A stretch of 64,000 nucleotides of DNA from the NCBI GenBank assembly GCA_034508935.3, contig CM067448.1:2976966-3040965 (forward strand), read 5' to 3'. Below the pieces are notes generated by a model. It was not told the origin of the DNA and made no database searches. It saw only the letters and a list, made by a program, of their open reading frames with translations. Position 1 is the stretch's first letter, and each line of letters starts with the position of its first letter. A program made the position numbers and the translations under genes. Shown here in pieces: positions 1 through 9,484 of the stretch. Source of the DNA: Berghia stephanieae (Eukaryota > Mollusca > Gastropoda > Nudibranchia > Aeolidiidae).

Positions 1-545
1 TAGTAAACTGTGGAGATATGGAATTATGAGTAACACACTCTATAATAGATTTTCTCCCTAACTGTAAACAACTAGTTGGAATTCAAGGTGCAATGTCAGA
101 GTCAGCTCCATTACTATTAGATGTGCCCCAAGGAACCGTTCTGGGTTCCCCCTTGTTCCTTATCTACATGCCTGAAAGATTGTCGCCAGGTAGTCAATGA
201 GACTCGGATTTCGTCTTTTTGTTCAGAGCAATAAGGCAAAAGAAAACTCAGATTTCTTCGGTGGGACCTTGATAATCTACAGTTATGGGAAAATGACAAT
301 TTCATGGAATTTAACCACAAAAATGCCAAATTCTGAAATATATCAACAAAAGGAAGATAATATCTTCAAAATATACAATACACAACATCACACAAGAAGA
401 AGTCGCTAAAGCAAAATATCTCGGAGTAATGATAATCAATCGCCTGACCTGGAAAGACCACATTGCAAACATATACAGAAAGCCAAACTCCAGTCTGGCA
501 TTCTTGAGAAAAAACCTCTTCGACTGCAAAGAAAATATGTAAGAG
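1..545 (+). mobile_element. Non-LTR (LINE) reverse transcriptase remnant
   Basis: Fragment of a LINE polymerase in several plus-strand frames. The RT motif DVPQGTVLG reads at 118-147, followed by a LFLIYM-like stretch. Further on, AKYLGVMI (about 405-431), LTWKDHI and SLAFLRKNLF (to about 525) match the thumb region that follows the catalytic site in CR1/jockey-like LINEs. The block that should carry the F/YADD catalytic box is scrambled and stops interrupt the frames, so it is dead. The 5' part lies outside the window. It stands upstream of the CUB gene and has no visible link to it. Family assignment beyond 'non-LTR RT' is uncertain. Confidence 0.7.
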
Positions 546-1513
546 AAATGCTAAAAAGCATATTACAGGCCTGTAAATCTTCCGACTATTGTCGGATTTC
601 CGACAGTACGATTTTGCTCTATCAGTGCTAATATTAAAAAAAAAAAATTAATAGTAAAAATAAAATTCGTAACGTCAAAGAACAGGACCAATAAAAAAGA
701 AAATAAAAGAGTTTTATTTCGTCCCTCGAAAATATTAGATTTTAGTCCGTTTCAAATACCGACTTAAAAAAAGCACAACAACAACAAAAAAAAAAAAGAC
801 TTTTTATTTGTCGCATCAAAGACAAAACAAAAATAGGCCGTCTATAAGTTAGCTATAAAATTATCATGTCACCTACACGCTCCTCTAGACGTGGATATAT
901 TCACCCCAATTCACTGCCTGTCTACTGTGCCACAGCCAGCGAGAGAGGGTCGCGAAGTTCGCGCGAGTCGTCGAACACACACCTAGTCAGTAAATAACTA
1001 GCATGCACAGAAATATGTGTCGGACCGGACCGGAAGGTTTCTCTCTATTTTGTTACCGACACATATGCATTTCTCCGTCTCTCATTTCTTTTTTACTTGG
1101 AGTTATTGTTTCCGTCCAGATGTGATAGGGAACAAAAGTAATGCGAAATAATTATTTTTCTTCGAAATATATATTCTTCTTGGAAAGCTCTCACACGACC
1201 GCACCACCTCTTCTTCTTCTTCTTCTTCTTCTTCTTCTTCTTTTCTTCTTCTTCTTCTTCTTCTTCTTCTTCTTCTTCTTCTTCTTCTTCACGCCATAAA
1301 AGATAACATCAAAGCGTTCTTTGTTTTGCGATAATAGAGCTCCAGCTCCTTGTTTCATCGATAAAGAGTTTTAGAAAATGGCAGAACATATCTCATGAAG
1401 ATTGAATTTTAAAATCTTGGCGACCCACAGACACAATATCAGGTGTCGTTTTTGTTTTATTTTAACTTCGTTTCATTTTCTTAATTATTTAAATGCAATG
1501 ATGTGTTTTTTTC
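546..1513. other. Upstream non-coding region with small inverted repeats
   Basis: No gene seen. It holds a 14-bp hairpin CCGACTATTGTCGG (583-596), a CGCGAA-G-TTCGCG palindrome (951-963) in a short GC-rich island, and an inverted repeat whose arms share ATATGTGTCGG (about 1012-1022 and 1057-1067). The (TTC)n tract at about 1209-1290 also lies here. Its place just before exon 1 makes it the likely promoter region of the CUB gene, but no TATA box or start site can be fixed. A T-rich tract ending in CAG at about 1515 could be the acceptor of a 5' UTR exon. Confidence 0.4.
1209..1290. repeat. (TTC)n microsatellite
   Basis: Near-perfect TTC trinucleotide run with one interruption. Confidence 0.9.
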
Positions 1514-1581
1514 AGATGTGAAGAGCTCTTCATAAATTAACTTGGCAATCCCTTAGAATTTTGTTTGCCCATTCTCTCACC

Positions 1582-1645
1582 ATGGCACACAACGGTATCG
1601 TCTTGGTAATATCTTTGATAGCAATACAATGGATCCCGAAAGCAG
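1582..1645 (+). CDS. Exon 1 of secreted CUB-domain gene: start codon and signal peptide
   Basis: The ATG at 1582 sits in a strong Kozak context (CACCATGG). It opens 21 codons, MAHNGIVLVISLIAIQWIPK then A: a short polar start, a hydrophobic core (IVLVISLIAI) and a small-residue cleavage region, as in a secretory signal peptide. The exon ends with AAAGCAG before GTATGT, a good donor, leaving one base over (phase 1). That base plus the first two of the CUB exon at 3383 makes a Val codon, so the frame runs straight into the CUB domain. Nothing like exon 1 recurs in units 2 or 3, which suggests that the units add domains to one gene and are not separate genes. The 5' UTR extent is unknown. Transcript data would settle it. 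Confidence 0.65.
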
Positions 1646-1755
1646 GTATGTTAAATCACAAAAATGCATTACTTAATTATTGAAATATCTTTATAAAATA
1701 AAATAAAATCAATAAAATTCCCTTTATTCATCCCCAAGGGAAAATTTGTCTTTAG

Positions 1756-1928
1756 GGTCTATTCCAAGGGAAGACTGGAATAACCCAGGCGTCAGCCGCA
1801 GAGCAGCGCCGCAAAGTGAGCTGGGGCGAGGTGACTTGCTCAAGGCCACACAACGCAGCGGCGGGTGATTGAACTCGGTACCTTTCGGATAGGTAGCAAA
1901 GACCGTACCACTGAGCCACGCTGCCCTT
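1756..1928 (-). mobile_element. tRNA-derived SINE
   Basis: On the minus strand the element starts GGGCAGCGTGGCTCAGTGG, a tRNA head with an A box (TGGCTCAGTGG). It continues to a B box near GGTACCGAGTTCAATCACC (plus positions about 1864-1882), then a short GC-rich body rich in GCAGCG. A related copy lies at 58527-58680 on the plus strand. It sits in intron 1 of the CUB gene, in antisense orientation. Confidence 0.7.
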
Positions 1929-2117
1929 ATCCGTCAGTCTACCACAACCCCCCCCCTTCAGCAGGATTGTCACCACGACGTAATAAGTTGGTAGATTAAG
2001 GGAAAACGAAAGGAAGAAATGAGTCACTCTGTGATTTAACTCCGTATGTTGTGGAGAAGAAGATCCGATAAAAAGAACACCTATATATGTACACTTATTG
2101 TATGAATACATTTTTGA

Positions 2118-2173
<56 letters not shown>

Positions 2174-2212
2174 TGGATAGACAGATAGATAAATAGATGG
2201 ATAGATGAATAG
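2118..2212. repeat. (TA)n then (GATA)n microsatellite
   Basis: TA dinucleotides to about 2171, then a diverged GATA/GATG tract to 2212, directly before the SINE. The GATA part corresponds to the arrays before the SINEs of units 2 and 3 and marks the left edge of unit 1. Confidence 0.85.
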
Positions 2213-2214
2213 TG

Positions 2215-2510
2215 CTTAATTTCTTGCGGGATAACCTCATTTACATCCTTCGGACCGGAAGGTCCTGGGTTCGAGTCTCCTTCTGAGCGGTGCATTGTTG
2301 AGTACCTGAAAAAGGCTCTTTACTCACACTCTCTCACCGTACTCAGGTATAATATGAATACCAACCTGGCGTGATTTTATGTCCTAAAAAATGCTATATC
2401 GCCCAACAGACTACAAGACTCGTCTTGCAAATTAAGTTTTGTTGTTGGCTAGGGGCCACTTGTAAAGCGTTTTGAGCTCGTTTAGTGGATATTGCTCTAT
2501 ATAAAAGCTC
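2215..2510 (+). mobile_element. SINE with tRNA-like B box and L2-like 3' tail (unit 1)
   Basis: The B-box-like run GGTCCTGGGTTCGAGTCTCC is at about 2260-2280. The body ends with TTGTAAAGCGTTTTGAG and, about 20 bases on, TTGCTCTATATAAAAGC. The tail resembles the AAGCG...GCTATATAAA ends shared by many V-SINEs and L2-clade LINEs, which suggests mobilisation by an L2-like LINE. It sits at the same place in units 2 and 3, but those two copies are far closer to each other than to this one. A G-rich tract follows (2519-2543). Confidence 0.65.
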
Positions 2511-2695
2511 ACGGGCCCGGGGAGGTGGAGGGGGGGGGGGGGGTAAACTAACTTTAACGCCATTTTAATACTTTAATTAAAAATTCTAGATGTCATATAT
2601 TTTATCTATTATAAAGATTTCCTCTTTTCCAATTTCCCTTAAATATTTCCAAAACAGGCCAACACATTTTGGTCTTACTTTAACCCAATGTACTA

Positions 2696-3353
2696 AAGTA
2701 GCAATGACTATCCCGCACAAATCTTTGGGCCCCTTTTTCGCTCACGAAGTGCCCAAATTCGCGGCAAAATATGGGATGAAGCCGTTTCGTATATGCTATT
2801 TTTAAAAAATTAATTACGACGCTGTTTATCGATGAATATCACTGAAAGTGGGCACACAGTTAGAAAAAAGGTCATTTTAGATTATGTCAAGCGACAAAAC
2901 TCGTGCGATTACCGGAAAATCGTTTAAAAATAGATGTTTACTCTTTGGAGTAAAATATTCCTAAAACTACCGGGCGTGGAGGTTTTGTCGCTGACAAGGT
3001 AATACATGAACATTTCTTCTTTTTGGTTGTAAAATTTCATATGAATATGACGAGTACTTTTCCCGTATTTTACAAAACACCATCCCAAGTTTCAACCTTT
3101 TAATCCACTTATTACGCAAGATACAACCAAAGATCGAAAAAAAATTGCCGAAAAAGCGTCCCATATTTTCGCGTTTTTTTTCCTCTTTGCGGGTCATCCA
3201 AATAAATGACACCTTTGAAAGTGCATAACTTGTTTATTTATGAATGGATTTTCAAAATTCAAAAACATTTTTAATCAGTGGTGAGAGAGCTTTGATATTA
3301 GACAAAAATTTTCTCAAAAAGAGAAAAAGACATTTTTCATAGTCATTGCTAAC
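2696..3353. mobile_element. MITE-like DNA element, 658 bp, unit 1 only
   Basis: Perfect 13-bp terminal inverted repeats: TAGCAATGACTAT at 2699-2711 and its complement at 3339-3351. TA flanks both ends (2694-2695, 3354-3355). Units 2 and 3 show the empty site: GTACTAATGTATATC runs on unbroken. Inside are further inverted segments (about 2886-2908 against 2971-2996, both around GCGACAAAAC). No transposase is readable. A TA or CTA target duplication fits Tc1/mariner- or Harbinger-type non-autonomous elements. It lies upstream of the CUB exon acceptor. Confidence 0.7.
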
Positions 3354-3382
3354 TAATGTATATCTATATTTATGCATTGCAG

Positions 3383-3573
3383 TTTATGCATCCTGTCGTC
3401 ATTCTGATACATCGGAGGATTCTGGATACATGACTTCACCCAACTATCCATCAGAATACGGAAATGATCAAACCTGTAACATCGAGTTGCCCGTTGATAT
3501 TCATTACGAAATTAAGCTGTGGTTTGATGGCACGTATGAAATGGAAGGAAATTTTCAATATGACTCTTTAAAG
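3383..3573 (+). CDS. CUB exon a, unit 1 (first half of CUB domain)
   Basis: The acceptor TTTATGCATTGCAG ends at 3382, and the donor AAG/GTAATA follows 3573. The exon is 191 nt, starts in phase 1 and ends in phase 0. It codes VYASCRHSDTSEDSGYMTSP, then NYPSEYGNDQTCNIELP and, at its end, YDSLK. This is the first half of a CUB domain, an extracellular beta-sandwich binding module: Cys1 (ASC), the SPNYPSEY signature, Cys2 (QTC), the I-L-F core and the YDSL strand. The position where CUB domains carry Cys3 just before YDSL reads Phe here (GNFQYD), while unit 3 has Cys (GNCQYD). Spliced to 8959 the product is a canonical CUB of about 121 residues. The ligand and the rest of the gene cannot be told from this window. 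Confidence 0.85.
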
Positions 3574-3644
3574 GTAATACGGACATCAAAATAGCTCTCA
3601 GGATTATAAGTTATGTAAATTTGATATGAGGCTACCATCTTTCG

Positions 3645-3717
3645 ACAATGATGATGATGATGATGATGATGACGACGAAGACGATGACGACGACGACGAC
3701 GATGATGATGATGATGG

Positions 3718-3779
<62 letters not shown>

Positions 3780-3780
3780 G
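3645..3780. repeat. (GAT)n / (GAC)n microsatellite
   Basis: GATGAT/GACGAC run starting about 70 bases after the exon a donor. It is also present, much expanded, in unit 2 (33540-33940) and unit 3 (53825-54243). It could read as poly-Asp but lies in an intron. Confidence 0.9.
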
Positions 3781-4269
3781 TTCAGCTCACCACCTACACA
3801 ATTTCAATATTTTAGTTGAATACAAAGCTTGTCAATTTGACGTCACAAATTTGTCATTTGAATTTGATATCATTACAAAATTTGTAGAATGCTGGTCTCC
3901 CTGTCCCCGTTATGTGTATTATCTTCCTTTAATATCAGCCTATCAAATTCGTCTCAATATAGTAGTGATTTTTTTACAAAATCGTACAACTTAATATCTT
4001 AAAGGGCTGAAAAGAGAATCGTGTAATTTCTATTTGAACGTTTGCGACAAAAGTCTCAACCGATGTTGATATATAAGAATTTTTGTAATTTTGATAAATT
4101 ATGAAAAACGTCAGGATCAGCAGCTGAAATATTTGCTGTATTGCAACTATTGTATTAATGTTATACATTTATTGACCGTTCTCGGAAAGTGTATTGACCA
4201 GTGGACGAATCTCAGAGTTTACGAGATATCACATCGCATATTTTCCTTCCAATGATTATTCAATGATAT

Positions 4270-5045
4270 TACATGGTGACATTTAAAGGAATACAAGAAG
4301 TAATAGAAATATGGAATGGCATCCTTTTCGAATTGATTAGTGACGTGTATTATTTTGCGATTACTTCCCTATAATAATAATTAGAATAAAATAATGCTGT
4401 GTGTATCAGGCATACGCTATCCTACAAAGATGTCGCAGGAAAGGTTATATGAAAAAAGATTGCACCCAAGAATTTAAAAAATCAAAATCGCGAGCTAATC
4501 TGGGAACTTTTCGGTCAGATTCACGCCAATACGACAATGACACACTATTTCTCTGGCCAAAGCAAAAGAGCTTGAGAATGACCAACACAGCATTACCTCT
4601 CACTCTCGATAACGATATAAAAATTATAAATAAATTTAAAAAAAAAACAAACCAAATCAACATCACTGTCAGAGCTTTCAATTAGAGGAAGGGTACAAGA
4701 AAGACAGTTGGAAGATCTTCGTTACAAAAATAAAAAGAAACGGTTGAAAATGTAGAGTCGAATAACATCAAAAGCGGAGGGTTTTAAATCGGTAAGTCAT
4801 GACAAAATTAAATCGTTTCAAACTCAGTTCTAATACCAACTGTTCGTTTTTTTTTTTTTGCTTTCTGTTGAGAACATCATCCCCAACCCCTCTCTTATAA
4901 AAGAAAAATGGATAGTCCTCTTTGACAATGATTTTATTTAGTTCTACATGTGACAAACTTTTTCCCCAACAATTTCGTATCTTTATATAAACTCTTTTAT
5001 AACAACTGGTTAAATACAACAGACATTGAGTGGGGATTGACTTTA
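4270..5045. repeat. Left arm of long imperfect inverted repeat (intron of CUB gene)
   Basis: The reverse complement of this stretch aligns with 7530-8340. Clear shared anchors are GGCATACGCTATCCTAC (4409-4425) against GTAGGATAGCGTATGCC (8100-8116), AGCTCGCGA, TTGGGTGCAAT and TTGTTATAAAAGAGTTTATA. The arms are old, roughly a quarter different. The minus-strand L2-like LINE remnant lies between them. The left arm is also in unit 2 (about 34430-35230) and unit 3 (about 54720-55530). Confidence 0.65.
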
Positions 5046-5589
5046 TCAAGCATTATTGCTTTTTAAAATAAAATTTTATTTGGTTTCTGTATATGTGATA
5101 CAGACGTTAAGAATGATCCAAGATGAAAATACAAATTTTAAAAAAGAAGAGAATAGGACATTCTACAACCCGCCAAATCTCACCATAGAAAAATAATGGA
5201 AAGATTTAAAAAGTAAAACAAAAAAACTATGTTTAGTGACTCTCATATTTTTATTCATATCATAGAATCAACATTCAACAAACGGATACAATGTCAATAT
5301 ACATAGAAAGAGAAACAGTTTTTTAGCTCTTTGTTTATTGTCACATTTTATTTACAGTAACGATCAATCGTGGAGTAAATTTTTTTGGATAAAGGCTGCT
5401 TCGTTTAGACGTAGCATTAATGTACAAAAATTCAATAGTTATCGACGATCAAAACGTAATACTGCTTTTGTGCATCCAGTCTTGAAGCCATTGTTCGACT
5501 TGAATTCACTAGTTTCTTCTCTGTTCTCCTTATTTAAATCAGCTCCAAGGGGATTGGACATAACCATTATCTATGTTCCTATTTCTTTA

Positions 5590-5760
5590 CACCCAATATC
5601 TCGTGTAAGATGTTATGTAGACGTCCTTGATCTTTGTCCAATGTGACTCTACATTTGTGTCCTCCTCGAGATCAGCTAGAGGTTGGCATCTATTGCTCAA
5701 TTGCAGCATGAACTCCTCATAATTTTCCCCATCTACTACATTCACCTGAGTGTACATTAC
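5590..5760 (-). mobile_element. RTE-like LINE linker fragment
   Basis: Minus-strand reading gives FMLQLSNRCQPLADLEED and then ESHWTKIKDVYI. This resembles the segment between endonuclease and reverse transcriptase in RTE-like LINEs (often annotated 'craniofacial development protein 2-like'). It abuts the L2-like RT piece at about 5765, so two unrelated LINE remnants are joined here. The same join appears in units 2 and 3. Confidence 0.5.
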
Positions 5761-5764
5761 ATAA

Positions 5765-7290
5765 AATAGGCTCAAGAACCGAACCTTGCGGCGCACCAAA
5801 GTCAAAATATTGGGTTTTATACGATATAATATTTACAGTTATTTGTTGGCATATACCATTAAGATAAGACTGAAACCAAGAAAGGAGATTCCAAAGGATA
5901 TGTTTAATATGCTTATGAGAATTGATCGATTGAGTCGAATGCTGCAACCAGATCGAGAAGAGAAATACATGAAACTAAACCATCGTCGACAGCACTCACA
6001 AGTCATTGTATACTTTTAGCAGGGGTGGGGGTGGGGGTTGGGGGTGGGTTGGTGCTATGGTCTAGTCTATATGCAAGTTGAAAAGTTTCAATTAGATCAT
6101 TAAGAGATAGATGTTGTTTCAGTTGAGGTAAAATTACCTTCTCAAGGATTTTTGACAGAAAAGGAAGGTTGGTGATGGGTCTATAATTTTTGAACTCGTT
6201 TTTATCCAAGCTGGGCTTTTTCAAAAGAGGGGTCACAACTCCAATGTTAAATGCATCTGGGACAGTGCCCTCCAAAAGTGGCAGGTTGATTATATATGTT
6301 ATAGAGTCAATGAGGACATCCTTTTTTTCCCGTCAGAAGTCTTGTAGGAATTGGGTCAAAGTCACTTTTGGTGGTGAGGGGGGGGGGGGGGAGGGGGGGA
6401 GGGGGGGGAGATAAAATCATATTTTTAAATGATTTTTTTGGAAACATTATTAAAAGAAGTTAAGTTCTGCCCATACAATGGCGAATAATCGGCCATTAAA
6501 TTTGTTTTGTTATGACCTTGTCTAACTTTTGACACATTATCATGAAAAAAGTTACAGACGTTATCAGGGAGATCGTTTGCATTAGCATTGTCCGGGATAA
6601 GTGTAGACTTACTTTTGCCTTGTAGTTCATTATACACAGAAAACAACCCTTTTGATAGATTACAACTTTCGATTTTGTCATTGTAATATTTGACACGATC
6701 GTTCTTCACGAACCTCTATACGATGCTCTATGTAGATCACGTGGTTTACTGTTAGTCCCGAAGATCCCCATTTCCTCTCGCTGCACGATGTTGTTGCTTA
6801 GCTTCGATGGTTGCAGATATTATCCAAGGTGCTGATGGTCTTGTTGGTAGGCGACGGTTTTTCAACGGGCATGATATGATGGTCAAGAACGTCTTGTAAC
6901 ATGTGTAAAATTTATCAGTGATGTCAGTGTTGCTATGCTGGATCAACTCTACCGCTGTCGTTATGTCCGAACGAAAACTGGATATGTTGATTGCTTTGAG
7001 ATTCCGTCACATCATCTGCCTTTTTTTCCATTTAATTTGGTGGATTGCTGTTCCTAATGTTCCTGAGTCCGAAAGTGTATTGTCGACTATTTTAACGGGG
7101 TTTTAGGATTTCTCGTCAATTGACGTCATGATCCAATCGATGGTATATCCCTAAATACGAGTGGGCTGTTGAACTAAATGAATAAGTTTGTATCATCCAG
7201 AAGAGTTTTCATTTGTTTGGTGTTATCTGTGCTGGTGTTATATGGAATGTTAAAATCACAGCGATTGTGATGTCACTCATATCTGTTCTC
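5765..7290 (-). mobile_element. L2-like LINE remnant, endonuclease to RT (unit 1)
   Basis: Read on the minus strand from high to low coordinates. An endonuclease end, DFNIPYN with a downstream TIDWI, lies around 7100-7250. APWIISATIEAKQQHRAA (about 6780-6840) and KYYNDKIESCN (about 6650) are linker motifs. The RT pieces are VVTPLLKKPSLDKNEFKNYR then LPFLSKILEKV (about 6130-6250), motif A LLDLVAAFDSID (about 5935-5985) and GAPQGSVLEPIL (about 5765-5810). Frames change several times, a G-rich tract splits motif A from the upstream RT, and the YADD part is missing. It is a dead, 3'-truncated copy in antisense within the CUB gene intron. Unit 3 has the same copy; unit 2 keeps only its last 700 bases. 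Confidence 0.75.
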
Positions 7291-7529
7291 TCATCGCAAA
7301 GTTAAACAACGAATGGGCATGTGAGGGGTCAGAGATGGACAAGATAACGTCAAGTAATGATGATTGAACATTTTCTCGAATCACAATCAATCCCTCTCTT
7401 TTGTTACTGACATCGTTGTGGAAAACAACATTTACAATTTGGGCAACGCTAGGAAGACTTGTAACTGAAGGGCTCAAAGCAAGAATGCCTACGATTAAGC
7501 TTCTGATGTCAAAATGAAATTATACTTAT

Positions 7530-8340
7530 AAACCCCATCATCAGTCAATATCTGTTATATTCAATCAGGAGTTGTTATAAAAGAGTTTATATGAAGATAA
7601 GTAATTGCTGCAAGAAAAGTTTGTCACATGTCAAACTAAAAAAATCAGCGTCAAAGAGGATTTTTTAAAAAAAGGTGAGGGGATATGGATCTGGACAGAA
7701 ATCAAATGCCGAACAGTTGGTGATGGTACTTAGTTTGAAAGGTTTTAACTTTAAATTGACTTATTGCTTTAGAACCCTCGGATTTTGGGGTCATCCGACT
7801 AAACAGTTCAACCGTTCCATTCTATATTTTGTAGCGATCCTTCTGCGGTCTTTTGTGTGTGCCCTCCCTTCCTCTAATGTTTGAAAGCTCCTGACAGTGA
7901 TATTAGTCTAGTTTTATTATTGATTTTTTTTTGTTTATAATTTTCACATCGTTATCAAGAGTGAGAGATGATGTTGTTGGTCATTCCCGAACTCTTTTGT
8001 TTTGATCGGATGTGACAGTTTCCACATTAGCTCGCGAATTTGAATTTTTGAGTTTTTGGGTGCAATTTTTTTCTATATAATCTTTCCTGCGATAACTTTG
8101 TAGGATAGCGTATGCCTAATACAAGCAATAATAATTTATTATAGTCCATGCCTAATACACGCAATAATATTTCATTATAGTCAATCATCATTAAAAGGAA
8201 GTCGTCGAAAAAAAATACATATTTACTACTAGTTAATCCGATAATGATGCGCTTCCGTGGTTACGAACACCTCAAAATAGGAGGCATTCCATCTTCCTAT
8301 ACTACTACAACACCCTTTCATTTAAAAGTAACTTTTTAAA
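7530..8340. repeat. Right arm of long imperfect inverted repeat
   Basis: Partner of 4270-5045 in opposite orientation. The match runs from about AGTTGTTATAAAAGAG (7569) through the tip GTAGGATAGCGTATGCC (8100) to TTTCATTTAAAAGTAAC (about 8316). A short duplicate of the tip, ATGCCTAATACACGCAATAA, occurs at about 8147. Unit 2 lacks this arm; unit 3 runs into it just before the assembly gap. Confidence 0.6.
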
Positions 8341-8745
8341 TGGAACAATGCCATGGGTATCGATATTGATTTTAATTTTCTTACTTGGCTATTAAACTTT
8401 ATAAAACTATTATTGAATTAATTGTCAGCACAACACAGCTCTTAGAGAACTATCCAAGGTTACTGGTCGTTATGGAATAACCAGTGTGAACGTATTGGAA
8501 GGTCCAATAACCAAACAATTATCGGCTTGATTTAACATTGTTGTAGTGACAAAATTTCGAGTGTTTAAATAGTATTTCCATTGCAACAACGGGCTCATAA
8601 CAATTTGGGTTACCTGACCTGCAAATAAGTACACGTGGGAAGCAATTGAATTTGATTATAAGCGAAGTTGTCAATAATCAGTCACGAACGTCACTGATAC
8701 GATTAATATCGTTTTAATAAATATGTTACAAAATGCTTATTCTTT
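8341..8745. other. Intron sequence, nothing recognised
   Basis: AT-rich single-copy-looking sequence between the inverted repeat and the candidate cassette exon. No motif or open frame worth naming. Confidence 0.4.
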
Positions 8746-8763
8746 ATAGAAAATATGGTTGAG

Positions 8764-8856
8764 GACGACGTATACATAATATATGAAGGCCTGACACCCG
8801 AACCCACTTATGGATCTATACTTGTCAACTCTTCTAATTTTACTCAAAGAACGGAG
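8764..8856 (+). other. Candidate cassette exon b (uncertain)
   Basis: An open stretch reads DDVYIIYEGLTPEPTYGS and then a tail ending QRTE before GTTTGT. It resembles the middle of a CUB domain (y-V-I-Y-x-G). Entry at 8764 (phase 0) would keep frame between exon a and exon c (191+93+172 = 456 nt), but the acceptor there is poor. The better acceptor (TTCTTTATAG, 8749) breaks frame. Direct a-to-c splicing already gives a canonical CUB. So this may be an optional exon or the relic of a second copy. It is missing from unit 2. Confidence 0.3.
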
Positions 8857-8958
8857 GTTTGTAACATAAGGTAGTGGACAAAGTGTGCTATTGATGATGA
8901 TATTGGGTTTTGTGATTTTGATTATTCTTTAATATTTTTTTGTGTTTCACTCCATAAG

Positions 8959-9130
8959 GTTTACGAGTATAACTGCATGACAGAAGGATACGACCTTACA
9001 CAGACTTGGTGTGGTGATGATCGTCCCCAACCCTATGTGACTAAATCATCTCGTATAAAATTAAAATTTGAAAGTGATGGATCAAATGTCAATGTATATT
9101 CCGGTTTTAAGCTTCGCTGGAAAAAAGCCG
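8959..9130 (+). CDS. CUB exon c, unit 1 (second half of CUB domain)
   Basis: The acceptor CACTCCATAAG ends at 8958, and the donor GCCG/GTGTGT follows 9130. The exon is 172 nt, in at phase 0 and out at phase 1. It codes VYEYNCMTEGYDLTQTWCG, DDRPQPYVTKSSRIKLKFES and the CUB end GFKLRWKKA. Joined to exon a it gives YDSLK-VYEYN, the usual CUB strand, then Cys4 in TWCGDD, the SSRIKLKFESD strand and the closing GFKLRW strand. An additional Cys in YNC is not at a canonical CUB position; unit 2 has Arg there. The phase-1 exit matches the phase-1 entry of exon a in the next unit, so another CUB module can follow in frame. A (CT)n tract begins within ten bases of the donor. Confidence 0.85.
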
Positions 9131-9136
9131 GTGTGT

Positions 9137-9153
9137 ATACTCTCTCTCTCTCC

Positions 9154-9214
<61 letters not shown>

Positions 9215-9255
9215 CCTCTCTCTCTTTCTCTCTCTTTCTCTCCCCCCTCTCTCTC

Positions 9256-9351
<96 letters not shown>

Positions 9352-9428
9352 TATATATATATATTTATACATATTATATATTATTATACATATATATATA
9401 TATATATTCACACACACACACACACACT

Positions 9429-9465
<37 letters not shown>

Positions 9466-9484
9466 TATATATATATATATATAA
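9137..9484. repeat. (CT)n - (TA)n - (CA)n compound microsatellite
   Basis: CT-rich tract to about 9312, TA repeats to about 9408, CA repeats to about 9450, TA repeats to 9484. It starts directly after the exon c donor. Unit 2 has only a CT part (36712-37023). Confidence 0.9.

Noticed and set aside
2967-3212. Open frame of 81 codons on the minus strand inside the MITE-like element
   Set aside because: No similarity to a transposase that I can see; length expected by chance.
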